A stretch of DNA of 35,722 nucleotides from Clostridia bacterium (GTDB lineage: Bacteria; Bacillota; Peptococcia; DRI-13; SV3-B141). This document shows, one piece after another, positions 32,695 through 35,722 of the stretch. The stretch covers positions 1 through 35,722 of the forward strand of contig JAHDSB010000058.1 of the NCBI GenBank assembly GCA_018433015.1. The letters run 5' to 3'. Under the pieces are notes generated by a model. It was given only the letters and a program-made list of their open reading frames with translations, made no database searches and was not told the DNA's origin. The position numbers and the translations under genes were made by a program. Numbering within the stretch: the stretch's first letter is position 1; each line of letters opens with the position of its first letter.

Positions 32695-32922
32695 TTACTC
32701 TTCGATTTTCTTGCATAAATCCTCACCAAAGGCCACTCCAAGGGAACCACCGGAATCCCAACTGACGTGAATCGTTCCGATGTCATCAACACTAGTAACC
32801 GTACCTTTAGCTCCGGGTTGAAGTTTTGTATATGGGTCGTTCATTCTAAGTAGCATGACACGGGTTCCTGGAGTGTAATAGCTTCTAAGTTGCTTTAACA
32901 TTTCTGGGTGAATGATATTCAT
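32695..32922 (-). CDS. DUF4314 protein
   Basis: A 75-aa protein, start MNIIHPEMLKQLRSYYTPGTRV. The body, with KGTVTSVDDIGTIHVSWDSGGSLGV, is a small SH3-like beta-barrel typical of DUF4314, a family frequent next to amidoligase genes in Bacillota phages. GGAGGTGAGT precedes it, and it overlaps the upstream gene by 4 bases (ATGA). Its function is not known. Confidence 0.8.
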   Translation of the reverse strand: MNIIHPEMLKQLRSYYTPGTRVMLLRMNDPYTKLQPGAKGTVTSVDDIGTIHVSWDSGGSLGVAFGEDLCKKIEE

Positions 32923-33611
32923 TGTTCACTCACCTCCTGCTTGGCTGCCCCGCTTTTGAAAGCAGAACTACCTGATAGCTTGGAGAGGAGAATCTTTCGT
33001 TCCGTTTTATATTCTGGGCCGATGAAGCCAAGCCTGAGAAGGAAGCAACGGAAATTGTACTTTTCATTCTCTACTGATTTCTCGGTGGAGTTGACGCGGG
33101 TCTGTTTTTTCGCCATTTCGCAAAGTGCTGTTATAAAATGGGTGTATGCCTTAACTTCTTCTGCTGAGCACTCACCTTGAAACCAAGGGAAGGCGACAAT
33201 TTCTTCAGTTACATTGATTGGAATGGAATCCGTATCAAGTGCTGTCTTTATAAGAGCTGCTTTACTCTCTACCAATCCTTTTAAGTTCTCAAGGGCTGTG
33301 TCGGTAAAATCTGCCCGTGGCATTTGAATTATCAGATTGATAGATTCTTCAGTTTCATTCGCTTCTGTTTTCTGAGATGGTGTACCAAATTCTTCTGAAA
33401 TTGGCTTTAAGTCGTGAAGTCCCAATAGATTACCAACCAGTTCAGAGTTATCTGGCCCACTGAGTACTCCGTTTTTGTCAATATTGTAGTCCGCCACCTC
33501 ATATGCAAATGTAGGCGCCCCGAGGTATTTAACAGGAACATTCAGTTCTTGGCTGATCGCGTTAACCAGTGCTTTTCTTTTTGGTCCTGTAACATTATAG
33601 TTAATCTTCAT
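32919..33611 (-). CDS. Unrecognised phage protein sharing a C-terminal module with the amidoligase
   Basis: A 230-aa protein that I cannot assign. Residues about 1-70 (KINYNVTGPKRKALVNAISQELNVPVKYLGAPTF) look like an alpha/beta domain for handling a ligand or peptide. A helical middle follows (ALENLKGLVESKAALIKTAL). The C-terminal about 50 residues read VENEKYNFRCFLLRLGFIG and then a LSGSSAF segment, clearly homologous to the end of the amidoligase two genes on. The start at 33611 has AAGGCGG upstream. Co-location with amidoligase and DUF4314 suggests they act together. Confidence 0.75.
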   Translation of the reverse strand: MKINYNVTGPKRKALVNAISQELNVPVKYLGAPTFAYEVADYNIDKNGVLSGPDNSELVGNLLGLHDLKPISEEFGTPSQKTEANETEESINLIIQMPRADFTDTALENLKGLVESKAALIKTALDTDSIPINVTEEIVAFPWFQGECSAEEVKAYTHFITALCEMAKKQTRVNSTEKSVENEKYNFRCFLLRLGFIGPEYKTERKILLSKLSGSSAFKSGAAKQEVSEQ

Positions 33612-33630
33612 TTTCATACCGCCTTTCTAT

Positions 33631-33674
33631 TTTCGGTACGTACATATATCACTCTAAAAGCTGTTAATATCAAG
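33631..33674 (-). repeat. 44-bp promoter-like repeat, copy 2 (before the 230-aa gene)
   Basis: Second copy of the element described before the amidoligase, on the same strand. It has -35-like TTGATA (33668-33673) and extended -10 TGATATATG. It lies about 20-63 bases before the start of the 230-aa gene. The gap 33612-33707 contains nothing else visible. Confidence 0.65.
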
Positions 33675-33707
33675 TCATTTAGAGTATCTTTCTGTAGAAA
33701 ATACTGT

Positions 33708-35588
33708 TTATTCATCGGCGGTATTTTGTGTAGATAACACAATGCCAGTCAACACAAAACAGACGCATGGGAGTGCTACACCATTGCCCCACATTTTGTA
33801 TTCGGCTGAATCTGAATGAGGATTGTTAAGCCATTTTATAATCTGCTTTCTTGTTTTTGGTCTACTGCTTTTACCTATGATTTTGCGGTGGGTTTCCCAA
33901 ACCTCCGTCCAGAATAAAATTTCATCTTCTGTAGGATTTTCCGTACCAAGATCATCACACCAATCATCGGGGAAGCCTTGCAATCTAGCACACTCGGTTG
34001 GTGTAAGCCTTCTGACGATATAGTCCGGTCCAACCAATCCGTTTTGATAACCTGGATTAGTTCCATTGATAAGTGCATTTGATGTACCATCCTGCCTATA
34101 GCATTGACTTTCAGCTTTCATCTGAGGGTAAAATGATGCTGGTTGTGCCACTGCTCCAGGTCCTTTTGCCGTGAGTGTGGGTTGCTGTTCTTTATCTATT
34201 GAAGGTTTATATAGCGCGTTCTTTCCTTGATTAAAGGCTGCCCGATCAATACCGTAAGAAGGCTGAGTTACTACAGGGGCATCCTTGTAATCTCTCGACA
34301 ATAAAGTTGGTGCTTTATCTTCTTCAACCTGTGCATAGGCTCCAGTAGTCATGGCATAGGCAATAGCATGACGATCAGTGGTATTCAGCGTAAAAGAAAC
34401 CTCTTCATCTATACCGCTACCTTGGGGACCGTTTTTATCCTCTCTTCCAATCATCGAGCCTTGCAAAGCAACAACTGCAATACCACCTTGATTACATCCT
34501 GGATTTCCTCCATTGGCATCAATGGTTCGAGAAGTATCCGCTTCATATATACCGCTATGTGGATTGCTTGACTGCATAGAATTACTTTTATCAGAACAGA
34601 TGCCATATGCGGTAGGCACAAAAACGGTCTGGTCATTATTGCATCCAAGAGTGGCGGACTTATCATCCTGTATCAATGCACCCTTACCGCCGCCTTCACA
34701 GCCAGAGCGGATTTTTAATGTTTTAGGTGTATTCATAATAAGGGGTACATTCCCACCGCCAGTCCCCATGCGAGAGGTCAGCGTCTGTACTTTATTATCC
34801 TCTGAGAATTTTACACGACTATCAGTTGGATGATTTTCAATGACAACAGCCGTTTGGTTATCTCCCATGTTTGCGCGAAGTGATCCACTTAAGTTTTCAT
34901 CTGTATGGCCACCAATGCGTGAAACAGCACCTGGTTCAAAGGACATTACTGTACCTGGAACAACACCTGCTCTGAGGGTAGGGGAGCGTTCTTCCTCATA
35001 ACCTACACTTCGGCTCTTGGCGCTGTGTTCGGTACAAAATCCACTTGACTGCATTACGCAAGGCTGATGTCCATGTTCCTCCGCCCGAAGTGTGGCGGTA
35101 ATATCCTCCGAAATAGACATCACTTTCTCGCCTTGGTCATTTAGGCAAGTTATGCTATCGCCTGTTTTTCCAGTGCTGTTTTTAGCATTTCCGGCAGTTC
35201 TTTTCCACGGGCTACCGCTCGGCGTAAAATCCCTTGACAAGCCTTTGGACTCAAATAGTATTTCTCCGGCACATTTGTCTGCAAAATCTGCGACAAGGTA
35301 GATTCTACGACGACGTTGGGGGACTCCGAAATATTGCGCATCGATAGTTCGGTAAGCCACGCTCCATCCGTCTCCCATATAGATGTCAGCGTATGGCCAT
35401 CGTCCTTTTTCAGGTAAAGGCACCGAAGTATTCGGTTCTTTGACACTGATGACCGTTTCGAGGACTGCTTTGAAGTCTTCTCCTTTATTCGACGAGAATG
35501 CACCGGGGACATTTTCCCAGACTGCGTACCTTGGATATTGTCCATTGGTCTTACACCTCATTTCCTTAATAATTCGGATTGCTGTATT
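33708..35588 (-). pseudogene. C5-cytosine DNA methyltransferase, N-terminus removed by IS insertion
   Basis: The open frame (which can run into the IS to 35660) holds the later conserved blocks of a phage C5-cytosine methyltransferase: ENVPGAF (motif VI), GVPQRRRRIYLVADF (motif VIII), RRLTPTECARLQGFPDDW (motif IX) and WGNGVALP (motif X). The S-adenosylmethionine motif I and the catalytic PCQ loop (motif IV) are missing, because the phage sequence begins abruptly at AIRIIKEMR, where the IS ends. It therefore cannot methylate DNA by itself. Between motifs VIII and IX is a very long variable region (about 400 residues) with many degenerate TLxA-type repeats, presumably target-recognition modules. 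Confidence 0.85.
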
Positions 35589-35722
35589 TGTCAACTGAAA
35601 GTTCCCCTGTATTATAGATGAAATTTCCCCTAGAGGAGTAAAAAAATTATTGTTCTTCAAGCCATCGTTTTGTTTCTTTTAGCCTGTAAGAATTTCCATT
35701 CATATTCACTATATATGATTTA
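35589..35722 (-). mobile_element. End of an IS21-family insertion sequence
   Basis: The phage homology stops at 35588 and foreign sequence begins with TGTCAACTGAAAGTTCCCC. That block and a second, GATGAAATTTCCCC, 17 bases further on are the nested terminal repeats typical of IS21-family ends (5'-TG). The istB 3' end follows. The element continues past the window edge, so its other end, any target duplication and istA are not visible. Confidence 0.75.
35647..35722 (-). CDS. istB: IstB-like transposition helper ATPase, C-terminal fragment
   Basis: The last 24 codons of a gene running in from the window edge: they end ...NMNGNSYRLKETKRWLEEQ and TAA (35647-35649). A terminal NGxSYRLK segment is characteristic of IstB, the AAA+ protein of IS21 elements. 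Only the C-terminus can be seen, so completeness is unknown. Confidence 0.7.
   Translation of the reverse strand, partial: KSYIVNMNGNSYRLKETKRWLEEQ

Noticed and set aside
35150-35545. 131-codon minus-strand frame within the methyltransferase
   Set aside because: The overlapping main frame carries all the methyltransferase motifs; this is a shifted shadow.

Overview
The window looks like the integrated half of a siphovirus-type prophage in a low-GC Bacillota (most likely Clostridia-like) chromosome, joined through a cassette of large serine recombinases to an accessory region with antibiotic-resistance genes. Every supportable gene is on the minus strand, so transcription runs from high to low coordinates. 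The host guess rests on strong AGGAGG-type ribosome binding sites, AT-rich intergenic DNA, and gene families typical of Bacillota phages. No rRNA, tRNA or CRISPR was seen.

Right end to left, in transcription order. 35589-35722 is the end of an IS21-family element (3' end of istB plus its terminal repeats), inserted into a phage C5-cytosine methyltransferase whose catalytic N-terminus is gone (33708-35588). Next come small early/late-border genes: an unrecognised 230-aa protein, DUF4314, an amidoligase, a gamma-glutamylcyclotransferase-like protein and DUF5049. Two of them are preceded by the same ~44-bp promoter-like repeat. A terminator hairpin precedes the late operon: terminase large subunit, portal, ClpP-like protease, HK97 capsid, small head-fibre-like protein, connector proteins, major tail protein, tail chaperones G and GT (with a textbook A AAA AAC -1 frameshift site), tape measure (broken by an apparent 1-bp frameshift), Dit, Gp37-like tail protein, baseplate/fibre proteins, holin and amidase. 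A strong terminator closes the lysis module.

9809-13658 holds three consecutive recombinase genes (two full length, one without a catalytic domain) and a small leader gene, closed by a terminator. 6141-9584 is a four-gene cassette: small GIY-YIG-like protein, DUF6530-like protein, a MoxR-AAA/vWA fusion, and an XRE regulator fused to a desulfoferrodoxin-like domain. It has no assigned role and is the best candidate for an undescribed system.

213-6069 is a resistance block. mef(A)-msr(D) encode macrolide efflux plus an ABC-F ribosome-protection protein, and both leader peptides that control them are intact (MTASMRLR and MYLIFM). They are followed by a nucleotidyltransferase, a Vat-type streptogramin acetyltransferase and an AraC/GyrI-like regulator. 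Linkage of mef/msr(D) to a prophage recombinase end recalls the streptococcal mef(A) phages, although the phage here appears different.
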